Shown one piece after another: positions 37,453 through 46,575 of a stretch of DNA of 51,096 bases; the stretch's first letter is position 1; the number at the start of each line of letters is the position of its first letter. This stretch comes from Burkholderiales bacterium. GTDB lineage: Bacteria > Pseudomonadota > Gammaproteobacteria > Burkholderiales > Usitatibacteraceae. Made by a program: the position numbers and the translations under genes. Where the stretch lies: the NCBI GenBank assembly GCA_025359985.1, contig JANYDB010000019.1:1-51096 (forward strand). The letters are read 5' to 3'. Under the pieces are notes generated by a model, which did no database searches, was not told the DNA's origin, and saw only the letters and a program-made list of their open reading frames with translations.

Positions 37453-38724
37453 TTAGGTTACGGCGTTCCGATGCTGATATTTTTCAGCTTTCCAAGCGCC
37501 CGTTTGCATCACATCGCGAATCGTTATGACCGCATCCCACACATCAATATAGCGGGTATAAAGTGGTGTAAATCCAAAACGCAATAAATTCGGCTGACGA
37601 AAATCGCCGATCACGCCGCGATCAATAATGGCCTGCATGATTTCATATGCATGGTCGTGCGCAAATGACAGCTGACTGGCGCGCAATGCGTGCTCACGCG
37701 GTGCAATGCAGGTAAAGCCGTCAGCAGCGCAATGTTGATCCATCAGCAGCCAGAACAAATCGCTTAAAGCCAGTGATTTTTTTCGGATCGCTGACATCTC
37801 AATATCTGCAAATGTGTTGATACCGCAGTCAAGCGCCTGCATCGCCAGCACCGACGGCGTGCCGCACAAAAAACGTTCAATGCCGGGCGCCGCGGTATAT
37901 GCGGGGGCGAAAGCAAATGGTGTCTGATGGCCAAACCAGCCCGCTAGTGGAGTCACAAAGTTTTTCTGCAAGGCGCGGGTTACGTATAAATAAGCGGGTG
38001 CGCCTGGCCCACCGTTGAGATATTTATAGCCGCACCCGACGGCCATTTCAGCGCCGCTAGCTGCCAGTGCAACGGGCACGGCGCCCGCGCTGTGGCTTAA
38101 GTCCCAGACAATATGCGTGCCGGCCTGTTGCGCTTTGCTATTCATGGCCGCCATGTCATGCAAATGGCCGGTGCAATAATCTACCTGGGTAATGAGCGCT
38201 ACAGCGACCGTATCATCGAGGGCATGGGCAAGTTGGTCGGCAGGCACCAGCTTTAATTCGTAATGCTGCTTGAGTAGTTCATTAAGTCCTTGCGCCATGT
38301 AAATATCCGTCGGGAAATTTCCGGTTTCAGACAGGATCACCCGGCGCTTGGCGTCTTCGCGAATGCCAGGCAAGCTCAATGCGCCAGCCAGCAGCTTGAA
38401 AATATTGACGGAGGTTGAATCAGTCGCAATCATTTCGCCGGGCGCGGCACCCAGTAAATGGGCGATTTTGTCGCCAATTCGGCGCGGAAAATTTACCCAC
38501 TGATGCGTATTCCACGAGCGAATTAAATCGCGTCCCCATTGCTCGCGAAGGCAGGTTTCTAGTTGCGCCGCCGTCGTGACCGGCAGCGCACCCAATGAAT
38601 TGCCGTCCAGATAAACCACACCATCGGGCAGATCAAAACGTGCGCGTGCATGCCGTAGCGGATCATCGGCATCATGTTGTGCGCAACCCAGTTTGGTGAT
38701 GTCGGACGTTATGTTGAGTGTCAT
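37453..38724 (-). CDS. kynU: Kynureninase
   Basis: This PLP enzyme cleaves kynurenine to anthranilate and alanine (or 3-hydroxykynurenine to 3-hydroxyanthranilate). The 423-residue protein has [15 protein letters not shown] near 35, [26 protein letters not shown] with the PLP Asp, and the PLP-lysine motif [30 protein letters not shown] follows. Its ATG overlaps the kynB stop (ATGA). It is the middle gene of kynB-kynU-nadA. Confidence 0.96.
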   Translation of the reverse strand: MTLNITSDITKLGCAQHDADDPLRHARARFDLPDGVVYLDGNSLGALPVTTAAQLETCLREQWGRDLIRSWNTHQWVNFPRRIGDKIAHLLGAAPGEMIATDSTSVNIFKLLAGALSLPGIREDAKRRVILSETGNFPTDIYMAQGLNELLKQHYELKLVPADQLAHALDDTVAVALITQVDYCTGHLHDMAAMNSKAQQAGTHIVWDLSHSAGAVPVALAASGAEMAVGCGYKYLNGGPGAPAYLYVTRALQKNFVTPLAGWFGHQTPFAFAPAYTAAPGIERFLCGTPSVLAMQALDCGINTFADIEMSAIRKKSLALSDLFWLLMDQHCAADGFTCIAPREHALRASQLSFAHDHAYEIMQAIIDRGVIGDFRQPNLLRFGFTPLYTRYIDVWDAVITIRDVMQTGAWKAEKYQHRNAVT

Positions 38725-39389
38725 TTAGTCAGCTCCTTAAGCTCACTAAATTCCTTAAGCTCCCTCAGCACCGCGCGTACCGGGGAGGCATCGAGCGTCA
38801 TAAGCTTCAAGGGTAGTGCGATCAGTTCATAGTCGCCTTCAGGCACATCATCCAACACCAGCCCTTCCAAAATCGACATATGGTGGCGTTGCACCGCATG
38901 GTGTGCGTCCATGGTTTTGGATTCCTGGGTATCCAGCGACGGGGTGTCGGTGCCGATCAGTATTACGCCGTTTGCGGCCAGCAATTCAATCGTTGCCGGG
39001 CTAATAGCCCGAAAGTCCTTATCCCACGCGGCTTCCGGGGCATTCATATAGGTACGCAATAACACCCGGGGTGGAGAATTTTTGAGCTGGGCGTAGATCA
39101 TGTCGGGCGTAATGTCACCGCTTGATAAAGACACATTGATCACCCGGCACGCGCCCAGATAAGGCGTTAAATCCACCTCGCCAATGGTGGCGCCGGTGGC
39201 ATCGTAATGCAGCGGCGCATCGGCATGGGTACCGGTGTGGGTAGACAAAGAAAATCTGGACACATTGACCGGGCAATCAGCGGTCAGCATCCAGGTGCGT
39301 GACTCGGTGAAGGGCGTGTCGCCCGGCCACACGGGTATGGCAGTGTTCAGGCGCTGTGAAATATCCCGGATTTTGAGTAGCGGCAGCAT
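38721..39389 (-). CDS. kynB: Kynurenine formamidase (arylformamidase)
   Basis: This metal-dependent cyclase-family enzyme hydrolyses N-formylkynurenine to kynurenine and formate. The 222 residues include an N-terminal [19 protein letters not shown] and the metal-binding core [14 protein letters not shown] near 53-66. [21 protein letters not shown] and [22 protein letters not shown] match KynB closely. It is the first gene of the kynB-kynU-nadA run and overlaps kynU by 4 bp. No kynA (tryptophan dioxygenase) is seen in the window. Confidence 0.95.
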   Translation of the reverse strand: MLPLLKIRDISQRLNTAIPVWPGDTPFTESRTWMLTADCPVNVSRFSLSTHTGTHADAPLHYDATGATIGEVDLTPYLGACRVINVSLSSGDITPDMIYAQLKNSPPRVLLRTYMNAPEAAWDKDFRAISPATIELLAANGVILIGTDTPSLDTQESKTMDAHHAVQRHHMSILEGLVLDDVPEGDYELIALPLKLMTLDASPVRAVLRELKEFSELKELTK

Positions 39390-39652
39390 GAGTATCGGAA
39401 ATATAAAATTAATATGCGCAAATTATCGCAGACGTAGACAGGCTTCGTGAATAAAATATATCAATGAAATAACCTCTTCCCTATTGCTGCCTGAATGTTG
39501 CGACCTCAGCCCGGGCGGGCAGGTCGGTGGCGCTAAAAATCAAACCAGGCGGAGTATCAAGACAGGTTGTTTTTTTGCCGCGCTAGGGTTGCTTGCGGCT
39601 CAAACATTTTTATAAGACCCCGGTCAGGCTGTCGCCCGTTCGATAGGGTAAA
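39390..39652. other. Intergenic region between the divergent kynB and dapA
   Basis: About 260 bp without a supported gene, expected to carry both promoters. TAAAAT at 39648-39653, just before the first dapA ATG, looks like a -10 element but lacks a matching -35. Confidence 0.4.
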
Positions 39653-39685
39653 ATGCCGGATTACGGAATTTATGCGCAGATGTCT

Positions 39686-40582
39686 ATGTTGACTGGAAGT
39701 CTAGTTGCGATTGTTACCCCGATGCTGCCCGACGGCGCGCTCGATTTCGCTTGCCTAAAGTCGCTTGTTGACTGGCATGTTGCCGAAGGTACCGATGGCA
39801 TAGTGATCGTCGGCACCACGGGCGAATCACCAACAGTTGATTTTGATGAGCATGCCTTGCTGATCAAGGCGGCTGTTGAATATGCGGCAAAACGCGTACC
39901 GGTGATTGCTGGTACTGGTGCCAACTCAACGAAAGAGGCGATTTATCTTACCCGGGTGGCGAAAAGCGTTGGCGCTGACTATGCACTTTCAGTCGTGCCC
40001 TACTATAACAAGCCAACCCAAGAAGGCCTTTTTCAGCACTTCACTGCGATTGCCCAGGCCGTCGACATACCGGTGATCTTGTACAACGTGCCGGGTCGCA
40101 CAGTGGCGGATCTGGCTAACGAGACCGTGCTGCGTCTGGCTCAGATTCCCAATATCGTCGGCATTAAAGATGCCACTGGCAACATGGCGCGAGGATCTGA
40201 ATTATTGATGCTGGCACCCAAAAATTTCGCTATTTATTCAGGTGATGACGCATCCACATTGCCGTTGATGATGCTGGGTGCGCATGGCTCCATTTCAGTT
40301 ACCGCGAACGTTGCCCCGCGCCTGATGCATGAGATGTGCGCGGCAGCACTCAAGGGTGATCGCGAAACGGCTATCGCGATCAATCATCGTTTGCTGGGGC
40401 TGCACAACCAGTTGTTCCTCGAGCCCAACCCGATCCCGGTCAAATGGGCGCTTCATCAAATGGGGCACATTGGAGTCGGCATCCGCTTGCCGCTGACATC
40501 TTTCCAGCCACAATATTTTTCACCTTTACGTGCCGCAATGCGCCAAGCAGGCATTCTCGAACTTACTAAGGAAGCAGCCTAA
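39686..40582 (+). CDS. dapA: 4-hydroxy-tetrahydrodipicolinate synthase
   Basis: It condenses pyruvate with aspartate semialdehyde, the first committed step of lysine and diaminopimelate synthesis. The TIM-barrel protein has about 298 residues: [12 protein letters not shown] at the start, [15 protein letters not shown] near 42, [13 protein letters not shown] with the active-site Tyr, and [15 protein letters not shown] with the Schiff-base Lys. In-frame ATGs at 39653, 39680 and 39686 are all possible; the last matches the E. coli start, while AGGG precedes the first. The stop shares its last base with the bamC ATG (TAATG), so coupling is expected. Confidence 0.96.
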   Translation: MLTGSLVAIVTPMLPDGALDFACLKSLVDWHVAEGTDGIVIVGTTGESPTVDFDEHALLIKAAVEYAAKRVPVIAGTGANSTKEAIYLTRVAKSVGADYALSVVPYYNKPTQEGLFQHFTAIAQAVDIPVILYNVPGRTVADLANETVLRLAQIPNIVGIKDATGNMARGSELLMLAPKNFAIYSGDDASTLPLMMLGAHGSISVTANVAPRLMHEMCAAALKGDRETAIAINHRLLGLHNQLFLEPNPIPVKWALHQMGHIGVGIRLPLTSFQPQYFSPLRAAMRQAGILELTKEAA

Positions 40583-41862
40583 TGTCGACGTATAAAATTA
40601 ATTTCTCCGCCGCGTGTACTGTCATTTCGGCGCAGGGCCACGATTTGAAACCTGCTTTGAGAATCACTTCGAGAGCCAGTTTGAAACCTTTGCTAACGCC
40701 AATGCTAGCGGCGCTGATGGTCACGATGTTTAGTGGCTGCAGTTTGTTCGGCAACATTTCAGAAAATAAAAGCATCGATTACCGCTCGCAGTCCGGTAGT
40801 AAACCGGCATCGTCGCTGGAAGTGCCACCGGATTTAACATCGCCGATTGCGGATGATCGCTATGTAATTCCGGATGCTAAAGCGACCACATTCTCGACTT
40901 ACAACCGCGAGCGCAATGCTGCGCCAGCACAGGGAACGGCCAATAGCTCGGTGCTAACCAAGGTAGACAATGCGCGAATTGAGCGCGCGGGCCAGCAGCG
41001 CTGGCTGGTGGTTAAAACCTCCTCTGATAAAGCGTGGGCAACGGCGAAATCTTTCTGGACAGAAGCGGGTTTTGTACTCAATCGCGAAAGCCCCGAAGTA
41101 GGCATCATGGAAACCGACTGGGCCGAAAATCGCGGCAAAATTCCGCAGGATTTGGTGCGCAGGACTATTGGTCGTGTGATTGATGGTCTTTATTCATCAA
41201 ACGAGCGCGATAAATTTCGCACGCGTCTGGAGCCCGGTGCTGAAGCAGGCACGATCGACATTTATGTGACCCATCGTGGTTTGCAGGAAGCATTTACCAA
41301 TCAAGACCAAAGCAGCACATCATGGTTACCGCGCCCGAATGATAGTGAGCTTGAAGCCGAAATGCTCGCACGTCTGATGCTTAAGTTTGGCTATGCTGCC
41401 ACGGCTGAAAAAGACAAGACGATCGCCGCCGCCGCAACCACGATAGCCGGCATCGCTACCGCTTCTACGGCTGCTACCGCTGCCCCGGCACGTGCATCTT
41501 ATGACAAAGAAAAAGGCGGTTCGCTGAAAGTGAACGAGCCGTTTGATCGCGCATGGCGTCGGGTTGGTCTGGCGCTGGATAATACCGGTTTCACCGTGGA
41601 AGATCGTGATCGTTCGAAAGGGCTATTTTTTGTTCGCTATATTGATCCTGATGCTGAAGCAAAGTCCACTAACGGCAAAGGCTTTTTGGACAAACTCGCG
41701 TTCTGGCGCAAAGATGATCCTGCCAGAAAACCGCAGTACCGCCTCTTTGTGTCCGAAGTTGCTGGCATTTCGGAAGTGGTTGTGCAAACCCCGGATGGCA
41801 AGATGGATAATTCCGCAACCGCCAAACGCATTCTGTCCTTGTTACTGGATCAGTTGAAATAA
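40582..41862 (+). CDS. bamC: Outer membrane assembly lipoprotein BamC
   Basis: This lipoprotein of the BAM complex folds outer-membrane proteins. The 426-residue precursor has the lipobox FSGC (Cys53) after a hydrophobic stretch PMLAALMVTM. Then come the BamC unstructured SIDYRSQSGSKPASSLEVPPDLTSP segment and two helix-grip domains (about 130-275 and 310-425), split by an Ala/Thr linker. The 52-residue stretch before the Cys is long for a signal peptide; an internal TTG start is possible, but the TAATG junction with dapA favours 40582. A terminator follows. Confidence 0.9.
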   Translation: MSTYKINFSAACTVISAQGHDLKPALRITSRASLKPLLTPMLAALMVTMFSGCSLFGNISENKSIDYRSQSGSKPASSLEVPPDLTSPIADDRYVIPDAKATTFSTYNRERNAAPAQGTANSSVLTKVDNARIERAGQQRWLVVKTSSDKAWATAKSFWTEAGFVLNRESPEVGIMETDWAENRGKIPQDLVRRTIGRVIDGLYSSNERDKFRTRLEPGAEAGTIDIYVTHRGLQEAFTNQDQSSTSWLPRPNDSELEAEMLARLMLKFGYAATAEKDKTIAAAATTIAGIATASTAATAAPARASYDKEKGGSLKVNEPFDRAWRRVGLALDNTGFTVEDRDRSKGLFFVRYIDPDAEAKSTNGKGFLDKLAFWRKDDPARKPQYRLFVSEVAGISEVVVQTPDGKMDNSATAKRILSLLLDQLK

Positions 41863-41940
41863 TTGTTTGTTAAACGTCATATCCGCATATGGCGTGTATA
41901 GATTCAAGTTATTTAAGCTGTGTTTTAAGCAGATTTTTTA

Positions 41941-41975
41941 AGCGGGCTTGTCCATTTCGGCAAGCCCGCTTTTTT
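41941..41975 (+). terminator. Intrinsic terminator of dapA-bamC
   Basis: AGCGGGCTTG at 41941-41950 pairs with CAAGCCCGCT at 41961-41970 across a 10-base loop, followed by TTTTT. It lies 78 bp after the bamC stop. Confidence 0.9.
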
Positions 41976-42007
41976 AGCGGCAATGGTGAGCAAACGGGAG
42001 TATTGGG

Positions 42008-42790
42008 TTGGCACTGAAATTTGCGTCACTGGGCAGCGGCAGCGAAGGTAACGCACTCATCGTCGAAGTCACGGCGACGACGACGGTCACGCGACTGATG
42101 ATGGATTGTGGTTTTGGTCTGGCCGACACAGAAACCAGGCTAGCGCGTATTGGCTTGATGGCTAAAGATATCGATGCCATCGTTGTCACCCATGAGCACT
42201 CCGATCATATCGGTGGCGTGGCACGCTTTGCCCGCAAGCATGGCATCGCTGTTTGGATGACGCATGGCACCGCCAAGGTATTACGCGAAAACTCCATACC
42301 CGCTGTGCTGATGAATTTCGTTGATCCGCACGAAATATTCAGCGTTGGCGATGTGCAGGTTACCCCTTATTTTGTGCCGCATGATGCCTATGAACCTGTG
42401 CAATATGTGTTTTCAGACGGCGTTCGGCGTCTAGGCGTACTGACCGACACGGGGGCGTTAACGACGCATATCGAAGAAACCTTGTCAGGCTGCGATGCCT
42501 TGGTGCTTGAATGCAATCACGATCTTGAGATGCTGATGGCAGGGCCCTATCCCGCCAGCTTAAAGAAGCGCGTTGCAGGAAAGTTTGGTCATCTCGACAA
42601 TGCGACCGCAGCGATGCTGCTATCAAAAATTGACTGTACGAAACTAAAGCACGTGATTGCCGCGCATTTATCGAAACAGAATAATTCACCTGAATTGGCG
42701 CGGAGCGCACTGGCGGCGACATTGACGTGCGCAACGGACTGGATTGGAGTTGCCGAACAGGGTGTCGGATTTGCTTGGCGTGATGCGTGA
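42008..42790 (+). CDS. MBL-fold metallo-hydrolase (YycJ/VicX-like)
   Basis: This is a cytoplasmic metallo-beta-lactamase-fold hydrolase of 260 residues. FASLGSGSEGNALIVEV opens the protein, and the metal motif THEHSDHIGG lies near residue 60. Later metal ligands are in VLTDTGALT, LECNHD and VIAAHLSKQNN. Relatives are linked to nuclease activity or to cell-wall stress responses, but the role here is unknown. The start is TTG, supported by GGGAG at 41995-41999. It follows dapA-bamC but is cut off by their terminator. Confidence 0.9.
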   Translation: MALKFASLGSGSEGNALIVEVTATTTVTRLMMDCGFGLADTETRLARIGLMAKDIDAIVVTHEHSDHIGGVARFARKHGIAVWMTHGTAKVLRENSIPAVLMNFVDPHEIFSVGDVQVTPYFVPHDAYEPVQYVFSDGVRRLGVLTDTGALTTHIEETLSGCDALVLECNHDLEMLMAGPYPASLKKRVAGKFGHLDNATAAMLLSKIDCTKLKHVIAAHLSKQNNSPELARSALAATLTCATDWIGVAEQGVGFAWRDA

Positions 42791-42895
42791 CTGACAGACG
42801 CCAGGTAAAAACTCGCCCGGATTTCCGAGGAAGCAAAAATAATCCACGAAAATTTAGCAAACGGAATAAAAATTGATTTATCGAACGCCACCAAT

Positions 42896-42923
42896 AAAAA
42901 CGCCGACTTAAAGTCGGCGTTTT
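42896..42923. terminator. Bidirectional terminator between the MBL and LEA-like genes
   Basis: CGCCGAC (42901-42907) and GTCGGCG (42913-42919) form a stem around TTAAA, flanked by five A and TTTT. It serves the MBL gene on the plus strand and the lipoprotein gene on the minus strand. Confidence 0.88.
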
Positions 42924-42943
42924 CAGTACAGCTTAACCAAGAA

Positions 42944-43357
42944 TTACTTCTTTGGCATTGCGTCTTTAGCTGCGTCTTTTGCGCCAGCAACTGCTTTGCT
43001 AGCTGCATCTCTAGCTGCATCAGCTGTTTTGCCCGCTGCGTCTTTAGCAGCGTCTTTGGTGGATGCTGCAGCAGCACCAACAGCGTCTTTAGCGGCGCCG
43101 GCCATTTCTTTACCAGCAGCAGTAGCACCAGCAGCAGCGTCTTTACCAGCTTCAACAGCTTTAGCAGCACCGTCTTTGGCAGCATCAACAACAGCAGCGC
43201 TGGTAGTTTTAGCAGCATCAGCAGCCGCATCAGTAACAGCCTTTGGCATTTCGACTTTAGGTGCATCCATTTTAGGGGCTTCTACTTTAGGTGCTTCTTT
43301 ACCGCATGCGGCCAGGCCGATTGCGACGATTGCTGCGACAACGATTGACTTGTTCAT
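42944..43357 (-). CDS. Repetitive Ala/Lys-rich LEA-like lipoprotein
   Basis: This 137-residue predicted lipoprotein has signal MNKSIVVAAIVAIGLAAC with lipobox LAAC, so Cys18 would be acylated. The mature part opens with three PKVEAPKMDAPKV-like repeats of six or seven residues. It then becomes a long Ala/Asp/Lys-rich stretch of AAKDAA units with near 11-residue periodicity, as in late-embryogenesis-abundant group 3 proteins that form amphipathic helices. It has no enzyme motif. AGGGAAG before ATG 43357 settles the start. A role in desiccation or envelope protection is inference. The DNA is itself repetitive, so neighbouring frames look falsely open. Confidence 0.83.
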   Translation of the reverse strand: MNKSIVVAAIVAIGLAACGKEAPKVEAPKMDAPKVEMPKAVTDAAADAAKTTSAAVVDAAKDGAAKAVEAGKDAAAGATAAGKEMAGAAKDAVGAAAASTKDAAKDAAGKTADAARDAASKAVAGAKDAAKDAMPKK

Positions 43358-43608
43358 GTGACTTCCCTTGATGAATAAATAAAAAAAATTTTGATCAAAA
43401 ATTTTTATCGGCCGCGGCAACTTCTTGCTGTCTTGGAGCGAATGTTCCGAGAGTAGTGCTTAATAGCCGCCGTGATACAAATTTGACCGACCCTCAAGTA
43501 TATCATCGGTGTGACGCACTGCACAATAGTTCCCTCAAAATTGAATTAAATTTAGGATTACGGCGCAAAATACCCTTTGGGGATGAGGGGTAACGCAGAC
43601 AAAACGGT
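43358..43608. other. Intergenic region upstream of the LEA-like gene
   Basis: About 250 bp with no supported gene. Within the leader, TTTTGATCAAAA at 43389-43400 is a perfect palindrome centred on GATC and flanked by A- and T-runs. No promoter is convincing. Confidence 0.4.
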
Positions 43609-44151
43609 TTATAAACCCACAGTGCTGCCCGTTACCGCGACTTCGGTGCTTTCCCAGATTTGTTCAAATCGATCTACAAACGGCTGAGCTGCAGCCTGAT
43701 CATGCAGTGTCAAAACAGAGTGAAGGTGCTCAAAATAGGGCTTACGCCAAAAATGCGCCTGATCGGCAATAATCATCACATCTTTAGCGTCGCGGGCGGC
43801 ACCCATCGTGCGGTGAATCGATATCTGGTTTGAAAACAGCACCAAAAGCCCCACCAAACGCGCCAGTTCGCTTTCTACACCGCGGGTTTCATGCAGCGCA
43901 ATACGCAGCCGGCTATTGCGGTCAGCCAATAATATTTTTTTGAGTGTCTCAATTCGTGCAGGATGCCCAAAGTCGCGGCTTCGCAGTGACTGCGCGGAAA
44001 CATCAAAAATCCTGATTTCATGTTGCGCTTGGCCAATCACTTCGTTAATCGCCAGCAATCCTTCGCTGGTGCTGTCCATCAAGCGATAGATGACTTCGGG
44101 CGCTTGGGGTGCAATCATCGGTGGCATAGCGGGTGTTGATGGATTACTCAT
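43609..44151 (-). CDS. PLD-like (DUF7931-like) protein
   Basis: The 180-residue soluble protein has no signal. It looks like half of a phospholipase-D fold: IRIFDVSAQSLRSRDFGHPARIETLKKIL near residues 47-75, a middle LRIALHE strand, and VMIIADQAHFWRKPYFEHLHS near 125-145. It lacks a clean HxK motif, so activity is doubtful. I recall this family next to RoxA-like cupins in betaproteobacteria, as here. The DUF number is from memory. AGGAAA before the ATG supports the start. The RoxA-like gene lies 36 bp upstream on the same strand. Confidence 0.7.
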   Translation of the reverse strand: MSNPSTPAMPPMIAPQAPEVIYRLMDSTSEGLLAINEVIGQAQHEIRIFDVSAQSLRSRDFGHPARIETLKKILLADRNSRLRIALHETRGVESELARLVGLLVLFSNQISIHRTMGAARDAKDVMIIADQAHFWRKPYFEHLHSVLTLHDQAAAQPFVDRFEQIWESTEVAVTGSTVGL

Positions 44152-44187
44152 GTGTTTTTCCTAAAAATCGAAACGCGCAAAATAAAA

Positions 44188-45393
44188 TCAGGCGAGGTGA
44201 ACATAGCCGCTGCAATAAGCTTCATACAAGAGTGCTTGTGCGGCCGGTAATGCCGCCTTGAACTGCACCGCCGACAAGGCTCGTCCATCCGCCAGCGCCT
44301 GCCATGCCGCATCGCGACTATCGACATTACATAGTTGTTCGCCATTCAAAAAAACACTAAGCTCATCGTACAAAAGCCGAGTCTGAAGATCAAGCATCAA
44401 ACCCTGTGCCGCCGCCGATTTGGTAAACGCGCGCAGCGAGAGGATTTTTTCGGGCGCGTCAAAATACACATGTGATTTAGGCTCGGTAAGGTGACGGCCC
44501 AAAAATTGTTGTAACCGTTTTTTATCAGCCGCGGCGGCACGTATCTCGTCCAGCATTTTTGAAACACGCAACAACATATCTGCGCCAATTTCACCTGGCC
44601 GTGAAGTCATCTGCAAATCGCCATCCTGATATTGGCCGTCCAATTTGATTTCATCGCGCAAATAATCCAGAAAGCCCATGGCGATTTCCTGTTGTGAAGG
44701 GGCGCGAAAGCCAATTGACCAAGTCACGCAGTCATCGGTTTCTGCTACACCATGATGGGCGCAGCCGGGTGGCAGATAAAGCATATCGCCCGGGTTGAGC
44801 AGCCACTCCTCCTCGGCCTTGAAATGGGACAGAATTTTCAGCGGCCTATCGGGCTGCAGGCTTAAATCCTGCTGGGCTGAAATTTGCCACCAGCGCTGGC
44901 CGTGGCCTTGTAGCAAGAACACATCATAAGAATCAAAATGCGGACCAACCCCGCCGCCTTTAACCGCATAGCTCACCATCAAATCATCAATACGCGCATA
45001 CGGAATAAAATTGAAGCGCTGCAATAGCTGATGCGCTTCATGTGAAAAATGCTGAGTGTCCTGAATCAGTAATGTCCAAACCGAATCTGCGGCTGCGCGA
45101 AAATCTTTAGTCTTGAACGGGCCTTGCTGCATTTGCCAATCGGTATGTTTGCCGCTATTTTTTTCATGAATTTTGATTTCATCGCGGCGCATGATGAGAC
45201 GGCTCTCCGCTTCTTCGCGCTGGGCCAGCGTCATTATTTCCGGGATCGTCAACGGCGCTTCAAAATTGGGGAAGGCGTGGCGAATCAGCAAAGGTTTTTT
45301 TTGCCAGTGGTCACGCAAAAATTTTTCCGCCGACAGGTTTCCCAGTGGCGGATTTAATATTACCAAGGGCGAAAAAAGTTTTTTATCGGGCAT
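44188..45393 (-). CDS. RoxA/YcfD-like cupin ribosomal oxygenase
   Basis: This JmjC-type Fe(II)/2-oxoglutarate oxygenase has about 401 residues. The facial triad is His152 and Asp154 in GPHFDSYDVF, and His213 (or 214) in LPPGCAHHGVA. The N-terminal part FLRDHWQKKPLLIRHAFPNF is family-typical, as is the SIGFRAPSQQE segment. Characterised relatives hydroxylate Arg81 of ribosomal protein L16; the same role here is inferred. The frame starts seven codons earlier at a TTG; ATG 45393 has GGAAA upstream. Confidence 0.88.
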   Translation of the reverse strand: MPDKKLFSPLVILNPPLGNLSAEKFLRDHWQKKPLLIRHAFPNFEAPLTIPEIMTLAQREEAESRLIMRRDEIKIHEKNSGKHTDWQMQQGPFKTKDFRAAADSVWTLLIQDTQHFSHEAHQLLQRFNFIPYARIDDLMVSYAVKGGGVGPHFDSYDVFLLQGHGQRWWQISAQQDLSLQPDRPLKILSHFKAEEEWLLNPGDMLYLPPGCAHHGVAETDDCVTWSIGFRAPSQQEIAMGFLDYLRDEIKLDGQYQDGDLQMTSRPGEIGADMLLRVSKMLDEIRAAAADKKRLQQFLGRHLTEPKSHVYFDAPEKILSLRAFTKSAAAQGLMLDLQTRLLYDELSVFLNGEQLCNVDSRDAAWQALADGRALSAVQFKAALPAAQALLYEAYCSGYVHLA

Positions 45394-45514
45394 GCCATTT
45401 CCAGGAATTTTCAATCTGTTGCGCGGTTAAAATAAATTTAATTTAATTCAGGTAATATGCGCTCAAACACCGATAACCATTCAGCTCAATTTCATTTTTG
45501 TGATGGAAACGACT

Positions 45515-46009
45515 ATGTTACAGGTAGGTTCGACTGCCCCCGTTTTTGAGCTGCCCGATGCCAGTATGGAAATGATCAGGCTTTCCAGCTTTCGCGGTAA
45601 GAAAAATGTTGTCCTTTATTTTTATCCGAAGGATGGCACACCGGTTTGTACTCGCGAAGCGATCGATTTTTCGGATCATGAAGATCATTTCAGCGAATGC
45701 GATACGGTGGTGATGGGGGTGTCGCGTGATGACTGCATGGTGCATGAAGAATTCTGTGACAAGCACGGCATTTCGGTGCGGTTGCTGTCTGATATGGATT
45801 GTGTGGTGTCGCGCAAGTATGAGGTTTATAGAGAGCACAAAACAGAACACAAAGCGCCGGTAATAAACGAACACCTGCATTCGAGCGTTCAGCGCTGTAC
45901 TTTTGTGATTGATAAAAAAGGCGTTGTGCGCCACGTCCTTCCCGACATGAATCCACGCGAACATGTCGCCGAAGTTCTTAAAATTATTAGGCAAATACAT
46001 GGTCATTAG
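45515..46009 (+). CDS. Peroxiredoxin (Bcp/PrxQ type)
   Basis: This is a thiol peroxidase of 164 residues. QVGSTAPVFELPD starts the thioredoxin fold, and the peroxidatic Cys45 lies in YPKDGTPVCTREA. Further cysteines occur in SECDTV, DDCMVHEEFCDKHG and DMDCVVS, so the resolving Cys is not certain. The frame begins at a GTG (45500) and has ATGs at 45503 and 45515; the last has GGAAA five bases upstream and matches Bcp starts. Its 3' end overlaps slyD by 11 bp. Confidence 0.9.
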   Translation: MLQVGSTAPVFELPDASMEMIRLSSFRGKKNVVLYFYPKDGTPVCTREAIDFSDHEDHFSECDTVVMGVSRDDCMVHEEFCDKHGISVRLLSDMDCVVSRKYEVYREHKTEHKAPVINEHLHSSVQRCTFVIDKKGVVRHVLPDMNPREHVAEVLKIIRQIHGH

Positions 46010-46484
46010 TCAAGATTCAGTCGTCACATTAAACTATGAATTAACCGATAGCGACGGCAACATTATCGAAGAAGCTGGTTCCAAAATGGCTTATATTCAC
46101 GGCGGGCATGCGAGTATTTTTCCGCTTGTTGAAGAGGGCCTGGACGGCAAATCAGTCGGTGAAAAATTCGAGGTTTCGCTTAACCCCGAAGACGCCTTTG
46201 GCGAGTATGACGAAAAACTTATTCGCATCGAACCCAAAGAAGTATTCCCAGCGAATCTTGAAGTAGGCTCGCAATTTGAAGGCTTGCCACCGGGCGAAGA
46301 GGACGACAAATGGGTGGTGTATACCGTTACCAATATTGCCGATGGCCAGGTCGTGATTGACGGCAACCATCCGTTGGCGGGTGAGCGATTGGTCTTTAAA
46401 TGTACAGTTGAAAGCGTACGCGCCGCCTCCGCAGAAGAGCTATCGCACGGTCACGTGCACGGCGATCACGGCCACCATCATTAA
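45999..46484 (+). CDS. slyD: FKBP-type peptidyl-prolyl isomerase SlyD
   Basis: This is a cytoplasmic prolyl isomerase and chaperone of 161 residues. The FKBP part has SVVTLNYELTDSDGNIIEEAG and YIHGGHASIFPLVEEGLDG, the insert-in-flap domain follows, and the protein ends in a short His-rich tail (HGHVHGDHGHHH) that can bind nickel. The tail is shorter than in E. coli. ATG 45999 lies inside the last codons of the peroxiredoxin gene, so translation is probably coupled. Confidence 0.93.
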   Translation: MVISQDSVVTLNYELTDSDGNIIEEAGSKMAYIHGGHASIFPLVEEGLDGKSVGEKFEVSLNPEDAFGEYDEKLIRIEPKEVFPANLEVGSQFEGLPPGEEDDKWVVYTVTNIADGQVVIDGNHPLAGERLVFKCTVESVRAASAEELSHGHVHGDHGHHH

Positions 46485-46575
46485 TAACGTTGGTAAATCA
46501 GGCATGGTTCAGTTTTGCAGTTGTAGATTACACGGCGCTGCTACGTGACCTCGGTGCTCGGAAATGTTGCGTCAG

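Noticed and set aside
42589-43266. Leucine/lysine-rich open frame on the minus strand
   Set aside because: It is the alternative frame of the repetitive LEA-like gene and runs into the opposite strand of the MBL gene; the repeats keep all frames open.
45518-46006. Open frame antisense to the peroxiredoxin gene
   Set aside because: It mirrors the peroxiredoxin coding region and shows no protein features of its own.
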